Below, in pieces: positions 31,741 through 38,612 of a stretch of 39,870 bases of DNA; the first letter of the stretch is position 1; the number at the start of each line of letters is the position of its first letter. A program made the position numbers and the translations under genes. Source of the stretch: Alphaproteobacteria bacterium (GTDB lineage Bacteria > Pseudomonadota > Alphaproteobacteria > Micropepsales > Micropepsaceae); assembly GCA_947473475.1 (NCBI GenBank), contig CANJBZ010000037.1, forward strand, positions 1 to 39,870. Reading direction: 5' to 3'. The notes beneath the pieces were generated by a model. The model saw nothing but the letters and a program-made list of their open reading frames with translations, was not told the origin of the DNA and searched no databases.

Positions 31741-33027
31741 TCAGTAACCGTTCACGTCGTTGACGAGCGTCATGGTGCAGGTCTTGGCCAGCACCGGGTC
31801 TTTGGCGGCCTGGAAGTTGAAGGTCGCCTGCACGCCGTTCGGGCCGGTGATGGGCAGCTTGGGTTTGGGCAGCAGAACCCGGTGGACGACCATGAGCAGC
31901 GACTTCTGCGCTGCGATCTGCCAGTTGAACCGCAGTTCGAGAGGCGTGTTGTTGATCGCGAGATTCAGCAGCATCGTGTCAGCGAAGCGCAGCACGATGT
32001 CGCCGGTGACGGCGATTTCCGCTGCGTCCGAGCCGCCGATGCGACCGTCGGAACGGATGACCTCGATCTTGTCCAAGCCGTTCGAATATTGCAGCGAGCC
32101 CGAGACGATATTGGCGAGCGGCACACCATCGCGCGCGATCTGTCCGGTGAACTGGGTAAAGCGCTCGAACACCCGCGTTGTCGGCGCTCCGGCGCCCGTC
32201 GTTGCCGCGCGCGCCTCGCCTTGGCAGATGAGACCGAGCTGGGCACCAAGGAGGCCCGAGCGCTGCAGCTGCACCCGGAAGCTGTTCAGCATGCAGCCAT
32301 AGTTCATGCCGTAGCTCGGAACCTCGACCAGCCCTACCTCGATTGATACCGACGGGAGCGAGGTCGCACCGGAGACGAAGACATTGTTGTATGGCCCGGT
32401 CGCCGCGCCCCCGGTGAGCGTAGCGCCCGAGGCGGTCGCGTTGGTAGCCGGCGCGCTGCCCGCCACGATGGTGAAGGCGTTGCCCGCCACGCCGATGGTG
32501 TCGTGGACGATCAGGATCGTGGTGCCGGCAAGATCGGCGCTGTAGGTCGCGGCGGCAACGCCGGCGACCACGCTGGCATTAAGCGCAATCACGGCGTTCG
32601 CAATCGTATCGCTGAGTGTGGTGCCAATCTTGACCTGGTTGGCAATCGGCGTACCGGTCACGAAGGTGATGGCCTGGCCGTTCACCGTGAGGATGGAATT
32701 GTTCACCGGCTGTGCGCTGAAGAGATAGCTGCCGGTTGCAGCCAACCCTTGCGTGGTCGTTGGCGCGCCCATCATGAGCTTCAGCCAGTCGCCGGTGCTT
32801 CTCAAATCGAGAGGAACCGCGACGTTGCCCTCGTTATTGATGACGTCGAGAACCGGGTCCTGCGGATCGCGCCCGTAGCCCAGGACATCGCTGGTGATGA
32901 GGTTCTGCTGCTCGCCGAGATCGGAGGAGACGAAGGGCATCTTGATGTAGCCCGAGCCCGGCGGCGTGCCGTAATTCGTCTCGTAGGCAAGGCATAGTTG
33001 TGCATTCGCACCGCGGGCGCGTGCCAT
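31741..33027 (-). CDS. Major tail tube protein
   Basis: The protein has 428 residues. Ribosome site AAGGA precedes the ATG by nine bases. The N-terminal part (AQLCLAYETNYGTPPGSGYI, then QDPVLDVINNEGNVAVPLDL) and the C-terminal half (FERFTQFTGQIARDGVPLAN and SDAAEIAVTGDIVLRF) match tail-tube proteins of lambda-like phages of alphaproteobacteria. Residues about 110-190 (LTVNGQAITFVTGTPIANQV, AGNAFTIVAG) look like an inserted surface domain of the type found in other tube and sheath proteins. The tube polymerises around the tape measure. The gene lies 12 bases upstream of the G-like chaperone. Confidence 0.82.
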   Translation of the reverse strand: MARARGANAQLCLAYETNYGTPPGSGYIKMPFVSSDLGEQQNLITSDVLGYGRDPQDPVLDVINNEGNVAVPLDLRSTGDWLKLMMGAPTTTQGLAATGSYLFSAQPVNNSILTVNGQAITFVTGTPIANQVKIGTTLSDTIANAVIALNASVVAGVAAATYSADLAGTTILIVHDTIGVAGNAFTIVAGSAPATNATASGATLTGGAATGPYNNVFVSGATSLPSVSIEVGLVEVPSYGMNYGCMLNSFRVQLQRSGLLGAQLGLICQGEARAATTGAGAPTTRVFERFTQFTGQIARDGVPLANIVSGSLQYSNGLDKIEVIRSDGRIGGSDAAEIAVTGDIVLRFADTMLLNLAINNTPLELRFNWQIAAQKSLLMVVHRVLLPKPKLPITGPNGVQATFNFQAAKDPVLAKTCTMTLVNDVNGY

Positions 33028-33053
33028 GGATTCAATCCTTCGGTTTTAGGGAG

Positions 33054-33497
33054 TCAGAGGAGCGGGTTGCTCGTCCCGTAGGTGGCGACAATGGCGACGT
33101 CCGCCCATCTGGCGGTGCGCGCTCCTTCCGCCTCGATGTCGTCGGTCGCAGGCGCTTCGCATTCCAGGAAATCGCAGAGGCCGCCAAGCGTGCGGTCCGC
33201 CAGGATCGCGTTTCCGATTGCCATCAGCATCCTGTCGAGAGCTTCTTCGCGCGTGGCCCCGCCCGAGGTTTGGTAGGTCGCAACCTCAAGCGGAATCCGG
33301 TGGTCGTAGATGTAGAGAAGCGGAGACAGGATCACGTCCGGCTGTCCGCAATCGCCGTCCCTGACGATCACCATGCCGCCGGCCGGAATGCTTTGCGGCT
33401 TGTCCCGATTGCGCTTCACGTCGGCGCCGGGCATCGCGTCCTCGATCAACCTCTTCACCGCATCGAGAACCTGTTCGCGCTTGCTCGTCACGATCAC
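33054..33497 (-). CDS. Tail terminator-like protein (lambda U position)
   Basis: The 147-residue protein starts with SKREQVLDAVKRLIEDAMPG and has the alternating helix-strand pattern of gpU-type terminators (MVIVRDGDCGQPDVILSPLL, HRIPLEVATYQTSG, DRMLMAIGNAILADRTLGGL). These cap the tail tube and join it to the head. The ATG overlaps the stop of the gene at 33494 (ATGA). The call rests on size, pattern and position. Confidence 0.72.
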   Translation of the reverse strand: MIVTSKREQVLDAVKRLIEDAMPGADVKRNRDKPQSIPAGGMVIVRDGDCGQPDVILSPLLYIYDHRIPLEVATYQTSGGATREEALDRMLMAIGNAILADRTLGGLCDFLECEAPATDDIEAEGARTARWADVAIVATYGTSNPLL

Positions 33498-34144
33498 CTC
33501 ATGTTCTGCGTAAGAACGCCCGGGACGCGCTGCGCCCAGCGATCCGCCGGCCCGTCAATGTCGAGCCGCTTCGGCAGCTTGACCGAGGGGACGAGCACGA
33601 ACATCACGACATCGACGGCGCTGCGTCCCTGCTTCAATCGCCCCGCTGTCGCCGGACGGAAGCCGCGCGCGCTTTTTGAAGGGGTAGCCTCGATGAAGGC
33701 GATCAGGCGGCCGTTCCCGGCCTTCGCGAACTTCAAATCGGCGTTGAACGTCGTCTCCACTTCGAAGGGAGACATCTTCGATCCCCTGCTGCCGAAACCA
33801 CCACCGCGCCGACGTGCAGGAACATTGTCTGTCGGAATCGCCAGATAGCGCCTGCCATTGATGGGAACGATGGTAGCGCCCCGGTCAAACCCATCGACGA
33901 TGGCGGGCGCCCGAGACCAGACATAGGCGACCGCGTTGATGCTGAGATGCGTTTGCGGATAGCGCCTCCCGCGCCAGGTATTCGCTAGGCGCTGACCAAG
34001 GCCGCCCGCGACGACCTGATCGCGAAGCTCGGATTTGAGCCCAGCCGTGACCTCGTCCATGGTCGCTACAGCCGCGTGCGCGATGTCCTCCTCGCAGCCT
34101 TTCGTTAGAGAGGAAAAATGGGGCGCATCAAATCTGAGGCGCAT
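33494..34144 (-). CDS. DUF6441-like phage morphogenesis protein (lambda Z position)
   Basis: The protein has 216 residues. A helical N-terminus (CEEDIAHAAVATMDEVTAGL) is followed by a basic middle with NTWRGRRYPQTHLSINAVAY. Next come a strand pair around GRRYLAIPTDNVPARRRGGG and a closing PSVKLPKRLDIDGPADRWAQ. This organisation fits the DUF6441 family, found in prophages of alphaproteobacteria between connector and tail genes. It may be a minor head-tail joining protein. It is the first late gene after the cytochrome cassette, and its ATG lies about 16 bases after a remnant-like frame. Confidence 0.72.
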   Translation of the reverse strand: MRLRFDAPHFSSLTKGCEEDIAHAAVATMDEVTAGLKSELRDQVVAGGLGQRLANTWRGRRYPQTHLSINAVAYVWSRAPAIVDGFDRGATIVPINGRRYLAIPTDNVPARRRGGGFGSRGSKMSPFEVETTFNADLKFAKAGNGRLIAFIEATPSKSARGFRPATAGRLKQGRSAVDVVMFVLVPSVKLPKRLDIDGPADRWAQRVPGVLTQNMR

Positions 34145-34519
34145 TGCTCAGAATACCTATCAGGTTACATCCACGGTCACTTGCGCTAGCGGGCGCCCAG
34201 GCTGGTGGACGTCCACCGCCGCGCAAAGCGCGACGGTGTGGATGCTTGCCGCGAGCGACCGGAGCCTCGGTCCCTCAGCGTTATAACTGACGCCTCACGG
34301 TAGCAGAGACGCGGATATTTGCACCGGACTTAAGCACCAAATAAGCCTTTGATTCTGTTGCGACTAAATCGCGGTGCGAAATTCTTGCATTTTGCACAGA
34401 ATTTCGGCCATTGGCCGCTATGGCGACGACCAGTCGGAATTCGTCAACGAGACATAAGCGTAAGGGATTCCACCTAGGCCACTTCCGGCTTCGCCCCCGT
34501 CCCCTAGGCGTTCACGCCG
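34145..34519. other. Left flank of the cytochrome cassette; 45-codon remnant frame and hairpin-prone DNA
   Basis: A minus-strand frame between a stop at 34297 and the TGA at 34160-34162 reads YNAEGPRLRSLAASIHTVAL and then CAAVDVHQPGRPLAQVTVDV. It looks protein-like and phage-like in codon use but has no start. It could be the 3' end of a phage gene cut by the insertion. To its right the DNA becomes clearly AT-richer. The first copy of the 15-base repeat GGTGCGAAATTCTTG lies at 34373-34387, with GCATTTTGCAC as a partial pairing arm. No complete gene is supported. Confidence 0.5.
34373..34387 (+). repeat. 15-bp direct repeat flanking the cytochrome gene, left copy
   Basis: GGTGCGAAATTCTTG is identical to 35351-35365, 978 bases to the right. 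The left copy is followed by a less perfect pairing arm (CATTTTGCAC). The pair brackets the promoter and the whole cytochrome gene. Confidence 0.75.
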
Positions 34520-34561
34520 TTGATCCTAATCAACATCCCGACCTTGAAAATGACGAATATT
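34520..34561 (+). promoter_or_regulatory. FNR/FixK-type operator and promoter of the cytochrome gene
   Basis: TTGATCCTAATCAA (34520-34533) is a perfect TTGAT-N4-ATCAA site for FNR/FixK/Anr/Nnr-type regulators, extended to a 16-base palindrome by G and C. If its centre (34526.5) is at -41.5, the transcript would start near 34568. AATATT lies at 34556-34561, exactly where a -10 element is needed. The leader would be about 93 bases. This is the layout of a class II activated promoter, so induction under low oxygen or nitric oxide is expected. Confidence 0.82.
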
Positions 34562-34660
34562 GGGACAGCGATGACCGCGTCGCAGTGAGGCATTTTGTTC
34601 AGCGGCGCGTATATAGGGCGTTCATCAGAAATCCAAATACACTTCGATGGAGGAGCCAAA

Positions 34661-35179
34661 ATGAAAAATTCGTCTTTTTTGATACGTACCGCTGTCGCGA
34701 TGTTATCGGTGGCGACAGTCAGCGCGTTGAGCGCAATTGGATGGAGTGCCAATGCCGCGCAACAAGGCGCGGCTCAGACGCCGTTCCTACCCCTCTCCAT
34801 CAGCATCAATGCGCTCATGGTCGCCATGGTTGACGATGTTGCTCACGACATTTGGGAGGGCGGCAACAAAGGCGCTGCTCTGTCTGGTCGAGAGTGGCAG
34901 GTTATCGATGAGCACGCGCTTCAGTTACAAGCCGCGGCAACGCTGGTTTCGCTCGGTGGGACAGGACAGGCCGACCGAGGCTGGGTGACTTCGCCCGGGT
35001 GGCAGGATTGGGCGCGCAAATTACGAGAGTCGGGAGTGGCGGTAAAGCGCGCGGTCGACACCAAGAACCAGATGGCTCTGCGCAGCGCTGGCGATGCGCT
35101 CGTAGACGTTTGTGAGGGTTGTCATAAACAGTTCAAGCCCGATGTTCCGACGGAAGGCATCTTGCACGTACCGCATTGA
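34661..35179 (+). CDS. Exported class II c-type cytochrome (cytochrome c'-like), prophage moron
   Basis: The 172-residue protein starts at the ATG at 34661 with GGAGGAG close upstream; the frame opens earlier but without a ribosome site. The signal peptide covers about residues 1-33 and ends around SANA-AQQ. The mature protein is all-helical, with NALMVAMVDDVAHDIWEGGN in helix 1, and the haem-binding motif CEGCH is only about 16 residues from the C-terminus, as in the four-helix-bundle cytochromes c' and c556. In these proteins the fifth ligand is the CxxCH histidine, and some bind nitric oxide. It is the only plus-strand gene inside the prophage, sits between two virion genes and has its own operator. 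The exact family member is uncertain. Confidence 0.82.
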   Translation: MKNSSFLIRTAVAMLSVATVSALSAIGWSANAAQQGAAQTPFLPLSISINALMVAMVDDVAHDIWEGGNKGAALSGREWQVIDEHALQLQAAATLVSLGGTGQADRGWVTSPGWQDWARKLRESGVAVKRAVDTKNQMALRSAGDALVDVCEGCHKQFKPDVPTEGILHVPH

Positions 35180-35201
35180 TCCGGAACCCACCGAAGTCGG
35201 A

Positions 35202-35240
35202 TACCCTGAGCGGTGAGGACTACGCTCATCGCTCAGGGTA
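35202..35240 (+). terminator. Candidate terminator hairpin after the cytochrome gene
   Basis: TACCCTGAGCG (35202-35212) and CGCTCAGGGTA (35230-35240) are perfect 11-bp arms around 17 bases, starting 22 bases after the stop codon. There is no T-run behind it, so Rho-independent function is unproven. Confidence 0.4.
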
Positions 35241-35348
35241 CGAAGTGAGTTCGTTGGCGAGAACCATGATGTCCGAATTGGGGTCAATCTCGGTCCGTGG
35301 CGTTGTGGGAACTAACGAGAATGTACAAGGCTTTTCCGGCCGTTCTAG

Positions 35349-35378
35349 ATGGTGCGAAATTCTTGAATTTCGCACCAT
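35349..35378. repeat. Perfect 13-bp hairpin containing the right copy of the 15-bp repeat
   Basis: ATGGTGCGAAATT (35349-35361) pairs exactly with AATTTCGCACCAT (35366-35378) around CTTG. Bases 35351-35365 equal the left copy at 34373-34387. It marks the right side of the cassette. Confidence 0.8.
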
Positions 35379-35488
35379 AGCGAATGCTCCCTTTTGGCGA
35401 TCTATCGCTCTCGGGTGGCCGGATTGCTCCCCTGAGGGGTTACCGGCCCTACGGACGACTGGCCTGTGCGTGTTTGACTAAGCATCGC

Positions 35489-35803
35489 TCAGAGCTTTGC
35501 CGCTTCACAGGTCCAGACGAGGCCGGCGCTATCGAGCGTTGGCTCTGCCAGGATCTGAAACGCCACCCCACCGATAGTGGCGAGATCGCCCTCGGAGGGG
35601 TTGGCAATTTCCGCCGCCCGAACGTCGATCAGGGTCGTCGGCAGAAGCGCCCGGCTTCCACCGAAGTTCACGATTCTGTCGGGACATCTGCGGATCACGC
35701 GAACCGGAATGGGCGCGCCCACCCCGCCAGCCGCCCATGTGGCATCCAGGGCGAGTTCGGGATCGGCGAAGAGATCGGCGAGCGCGTCGGCGAAGAGGGT
35801 CAT
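35489..35803 (-). CDS. Head-tail connector protein (lambda FII-like position)
   Basis: The 104-residue protein begins MTLFADALADLFADPELALD. A GAPIPVRVIRRCPDRIVNFG segment leads to strands LLPTTLIDVRAAEIANPSEG and ends in LVWTCEAAKL. This is the length and the end (LVWT.EA) of small FII/gp6-like joining proteins downstream of lambda-type capsid genes. The start overlaps the capsid stop (TGATG). It is complete, so the cassette next to it did not cut this gene. Confidence 0.75.
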   Translation of the reverse strand: MTLFADALADLFADPELALDATWAAGGVGAPIPVRVIRRCPDRIVNFGGSRALLPTTLIDVRAAEIANPSEGDLATIGGVAFQILAEPTLDSAGLVWTCEAAKL

Positions 35804-36825
35804 CAGTTGCTGGAGAAGATGCGCACGGCGAGACGCGGGCGCTTGTTGACGGGCAGGATCGACGCTTCCGTCTTCACGTCAATGGCGCTTCCATCGAGAC
35901 GCGCGATCTGGCGCGCATAGATGGGAAGGCCGACGGTGTTGACGGTCTCGATGAGGTTGGCGGGCGCGCCGTAGGTGACGAACGTGTCGAGCGTGCCCAT
36001 GGGGAACGCGATACCTTCGCCGACGGGGATGAGGGTTTCGGTGGCGCCCGTCGAGAGGGTAACGGTCGCGTTGTATTCCTCGAACACGATGCCGGCGAAC
36101 GGAAAGCGCCGGCGGGTGTCCTCGCGCAGCGGCTGTGCGCCCGTCGAGGAGAAATATTTGTAGGCGTCCTCTACCCTGGCGTGACTGATGAGCTTGTCGA
36201 AGAAATCCGGGCTAACCATGGCGACGACGCCATTCATGGTTTCGCCTTTGAGTTCGACTTCGATCTTGCGCAGCACATCGCGGACCTTGGTCTGGATGCT
36301 CGTGGTGGACGTGCCGAGCACGAAATCAGTCGACTGCTGGGCAAGGCCGAACTCAGTGAAGTAATTGTACAGCGTCGATCCCGCGCCATCCTTGACGATG
36401 CCGCGCAGCGCGTTGACCTCCATGTATTCCCGCGTCTGGGCATGCTTCGCCCGCATGCGGGTGAGCTTCCTCTCCATGACGGTCGCCAGCGGGTCGGCCG
36501 CATCCCCCATCCCGAAGCCGCGCACGCCCTGGACGTCCTGGGGTGTGATCACATCGTCATGCGGAATCCAGGGGACAGTGAAGGAACGCATCGAGCGGGT
36601 GTCACGGTTGGCAACGGTCGCCGGGCCGCCGAGCGGCACGGTGGGCAAGAGATTCAGTACACCATCCGCCTGTTCGATGATGACACTTCGCTGGGTCACG
36701 CCTTCGAAGCGGAAAAAGCCCATCTGGCCCAGCCGCGTGTAGATGTTGGGCAGGATGTTAATGGCTTCGGTCATCTCGGCGAGCGAGTAACCGCCGGTGT
36801 CGAAGGGATTGATGATGGCAACCAT
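35803..36825 (-). CDS. Major capsid protein (lambda E family)
   Basis: The 340-residue protein starts at the ATG at 36825, eight bases after AAGGAG; the frame opens earlier over the terminator hairpin. The family pattern of lambda gpE is clear: INPFDTGGYSLAEMTEAINI, GFFRFEGVTQRSVIIEQADG, TVPWIPHDDVITPQDVQGVR, AKHAQTREYMEVNALRGIV, MVSPDFFDKLISHARVEDAY and FPFAGIVFEEYNATV. It forms the icosahedral shell with the decoration protein encoded just upstream. A terminator-like hairpin separates these two genes. Confidence 0.93.
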   Translation of the reverse strand: MVAIINPFDTGGYSLAEMTEAINILPNIYTRLGQMGFFRFEGVTQRSVIIEQADGVLNLLPTVPLGGPATVANRDTRSMRSFTVPWIPHDDVITPQDVQGVRGFGMGDAADPLATVMERKLTRMRAKHAQTREYMEVNALRGIVKDGAGSTLYNYFTEFGLAQQSTDFVLGTSTTSIQTKVRDVLRKIEVELKGETMNGVVAMVSPDFFDKLISHARVEDAYKYFSSTGAQPLREDTRRRFPFAGIVFEEYNATVTLSTGATETLIPVGEGIAFPMGTLDTFVTYGAPANLIETVNTVGLPIYARQIARLDGSAIDVKTEASILPVNKRPRLAVRIFSSN

Positions 36826-36840
36826 GAGGAGGGCTCCTTG

Positions 36841-36880
36841 AAAAAAGATCGGGCCCCGATGGCAAACCATCGGAGCCCGA
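36841..36880 (-). terminator. Intrinsic terminator between decoration and capsid genes
   Basis: On the minus strand CGGGCTCCGATGG pairs with CCATCGGGGCCCG (one G-U wobble) around TTTG, and ATCTTTTTT follows. This is a strong Rho-independent terminator. The capsid ribosome site follows directly, so it probably attenuates rather than stops late transcription, or is overridden by an antiterminator. Confidence 0.85.
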
Positions 36881-36908
36881 GGGATGACTGGATTAGAGAG
36901 TCTTCGAA

Positions 36909-37298
36909 TTAGGCGGCGTCGCGCGGCACCAATCCGACAGCGGCAAGCTGGGTGTATTTGGTACCCTTCTTTGTCGCGTCGCTCACTGAAGCGTCAAAGA
37001 CGAGCGGGTCCTTCGAGACGATCACGGGCCCACGCACAACGACAAGGCCGGGCTTGTCCCCGCCTGTTGCATCCACCGCGCCAATCAGAACCGCGGTCGC
37101 GGTTTCCGCGCCGTCATCGCCCGCGACCAGGGCGTTGGGCGAGAGACGGTATTTGCCCGACGCCGTGATCTTGCCGAGCACCGAACCGAGCGCATAGTTC
37201 GTGCCGGATTTGAGCGTCACGGTTTCGCGGTTGTAGTTTCCGTTGAGTTCGAATTTGAGCAGATCGCCCAAGGTGGGCGACATGGTGAGTGTGGTCAC
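36909..37298 (-). CDS. Head decoration protein (lambda D family)
   Basis: The protein has 129 residues. AGGAG with eight-base spacing supports the GTG at 37298 as start; an ATG five codons later is the alternative. The family signature is visible: TLGDLLKFELNGNYNRETVT, GTNYALGSVLGKIT, AVLIGAVDATGGDKPGLVVV and GPVIVSKDPLVFD, ending KYTQLAAVGLVPRDAA. Trimers of this protein stabilise the expanded capsid. Order protease/scaffold, D, E is that of lambda. Confidence 0.93.
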   Translation of the reverse strand: MTTLTMSPTLGDLLKFELNGNYNRETVTLKSGTNYALGSVLGKITASGKYRLSPNALVAGDDGAETATAVLIGAVDATGGDKPGLVVVRGPVIVSKDPLVFDASVSDATKKGTKYTQLAAVGLVPRDAA

Positions 37299-37327
37299 GG
37301 GGTTTTCTCCTGACTACGTTTCTGTGT

Positions 37328-37714
37328 TCAGTTCTTGCCGGCGGCAGCGCGCTCGCGCGCCCGCTGCACAATCGGGCTTGCACCAGCGGCCGGCTGCGGC
37401 GGCGCCGCCGCGACGATCGTCGAGGCTTCGGTTCGCGCAGCGAGTGTATCGAGCACCGAGCGCCGCAACGCTTCCGGCTTGATGCCCTTTTTCATCGCGT
37501 CGGCCGGATCGATGGCGACGCCGAGGCGACCGGCCTGTGCGGCAATGCCGGCGATTTCGGAATATTCGGCACGCAGCGTGTCCGCCTCGGAACGCGCCTC
37601 GGCGGGCGCGACAGGCGCCGGTGGCGCAGGGCTGGCCGATACGGGCGTTGGCGCCACTGCGGGCGCCGTGGGGGCTGCTTCCGGCGCGTCGGCCGGCAAT
37701 TCAGTCGTGGTCAT
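37328..37714 (-). CDS. Nested scaffold protein (Nu3-like), internal start of the protease gene
   Basis: The 128-residue product begins at Met298 of the protease frame (MTTTELPADAPEAAPTAPAV). AAGGAG lies eight bases before this ATG, a much better ribosome site than expected by chance inside a gene. The first 45 residues are Ala/Pro-rich, and the rest is helical (EADTLRAEYSEIAGIAAQAG, then ALRRSVLDTLAARTEAS). Lambda makes Nu3 from an internal start of gene C in the same way. It would fill the prohead and be cleaved by the protease. Confidence 0.8.
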   Translation of the reverse strand: MTTTELPADAPEAAPTAPAVAPTPVSASPAPPAPVAPAEARSEADTLRAEYSEIAGIAAQAGRLGVAIDPADAMKKGIKPEALRRSVLDTLAARTEASTIVAAAPPQPAAGASPIVQRARERAAAGKN

Positions 37715-38605
37715 GACAGGGCTCCTTGGGTGAGAGGCAAGAACGCGGGTGCTTCGCGCCGCCGCGGTGCGACTTTTTTCGATCTCCGTTCCGAGATCGG
37801 CGAGGGCGCTCGCAACGGTTCCAATGCGATCAGCCAAACCGGCAGCAACCGCACGCTGTCCGCGATAGATGGCAGCTTCCGTCAACCGCACGGTCTCGGG
37901 TGTGATGCCGCGATTGTTCGCAACGAGAGCGACGAACTCCGTGTACAGAGCATCGACATCGGCCTGGATTTCGGCGAGCGCCTGAGACGACAACGGCTGG
38001 TGTGGGTTGCCGTCGGTCTTCTTGGAGCCCGCCTGGATCAGCGTCCATTTCTGGCCAGCCATCGCATCGGCCGCGCTCTCGTCCACATGCGCGGCGACGA
38101 CACCGATGGAACCGGCTTCACCCGTCTGCGTCACATAGAGCCGGTCGGCCGTGCTCGCGATTGCGTAGCCGGCCGACAATGCGGACTCGCAGGCGACCGC
38201 CCACAGGGGTTTAACCGAGGCATCGCGCGCGGCACGAATTTGATCGACGAGATCGAACAGCCCGCCGACTTCGCCCCCGGGCGAGTCCATTTCGAGCAAG
38301 ACGGCGTTGACGGCCGGATCGGCGAACGCATTGTCGACGGCGAACGCCACGTCGGCGTAACTCATGATGCCGAACATCTCGGTCAGCCAATCGCCGCGCG
38401 ACAGCAGCGGACCAATGATCGGAACGACGGCGATCCCGCCGTCGGCGAGCGCGTATTCCAGTGAAGCCGTGGCAGCGATACCGGTGGTCGCGAATGCACC
38501 CGGCTTTGCATCGGGCAGCGGAGCAGCCAGAAGCGTTTCGAGCGCGCGCGGCGCGATCGCAAGCGGCCGGCCGGCGAACCGCGCCGCGATCGTGTTGATC
38601 GTCAT
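37328..38605 (-). CDS. Prohead S49-family protease with C-terminal scaffold (lambda C-like)
   Basis: The 425-residue protein starts at the ATG at 38605, seven bases after GAGG; the frame opens 25 codons earlier inside the portal gene. The N-terminal 270 residues are a ClpP/SppA-fold serine protease: VVPIIGPLLSRGDWLTEMFG, AVLLEMDSPGGEVGG, and ESALSAGYAIAS with the probable nucleophile Ser144. A Lys at 195/196 (GSKKTDG) serves as general base. The last third (from residue 298) is Ala/Pro-rich and then helical, as in scaffold domains. It matures the prohead and removes the scaffold. An in-frame start for the scaffold alone is at 37714. Confidence 0.93.
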   Translation of the reverse strand: MTINTIAARFAGRPLAIAPRALETLLAAPLPDAKPGAFATTGIAATASLEYALADGGIAVVPIIGPLLSRGDWLTEMFGIMSYADVAFAVDNAFADPAVNAVLLEMDSPGGEVGGLFDLVDQIRAARDASVKPLWAVACESALSAGYAIASTADRLYVTQTGEAGSIGVVAAHVDESAADAMAGQKWTLIQAGSKKTDGNPHQPLSSQALAEIQADVDALYTEFVALVANNRGITPETVRLTEAAIYRGQRAVAAGLADRIGTVASALADLGTEIEKSRTAAARSTRVLASHPRSPVMTTTELPADAPEAAPTAPAVAPTPVSASPAPPAPVAPAEARSEADTLRAEYSEIAGIAAQAGRLGVAIDPADAMKKGIKPEALRRSVLDTLAARTEASTIVAAAPPQPAAGASPIVQRARERAAAGKN

Positions 38606-38612
38606 TGATGCC

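Larger units (their letters stand above)
35180..35488. other. Right flank of the cytochrome cassette; three inverted repeats, no gene
   Basis: A TTG-initiated plus-strand frame runs through here but lacks a ribosome site and is broken up by hairpin DNA, so no gene is called. Three structures follow the cytochrome stop: TACCCTGAGCG/CGCTCAGGGTA (35202-35212 and 35230-35240), the long hairpin at 35349-35378, and GGCCGG/CCGGCC (35417-35422 and 35443-35448). None is followed by a clear T-tract. The first could act as the terminator of the cytochrome transcript. Confidence 0.55.

Noticed and set aside
34504-34752. Minus-strand 82-codon frame covering the cytochrome promoter
   Set aside because: It is antisense to the operator and signal peptide, has no ribosome site, and its sequence is explained by the plus-strand gene.
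35176-35481. Plus-strand frame after the cytochrome gene
   Set aside because: It begins at TTG with no ribosome site and runs through several perfect hairpins; no domain is seen.
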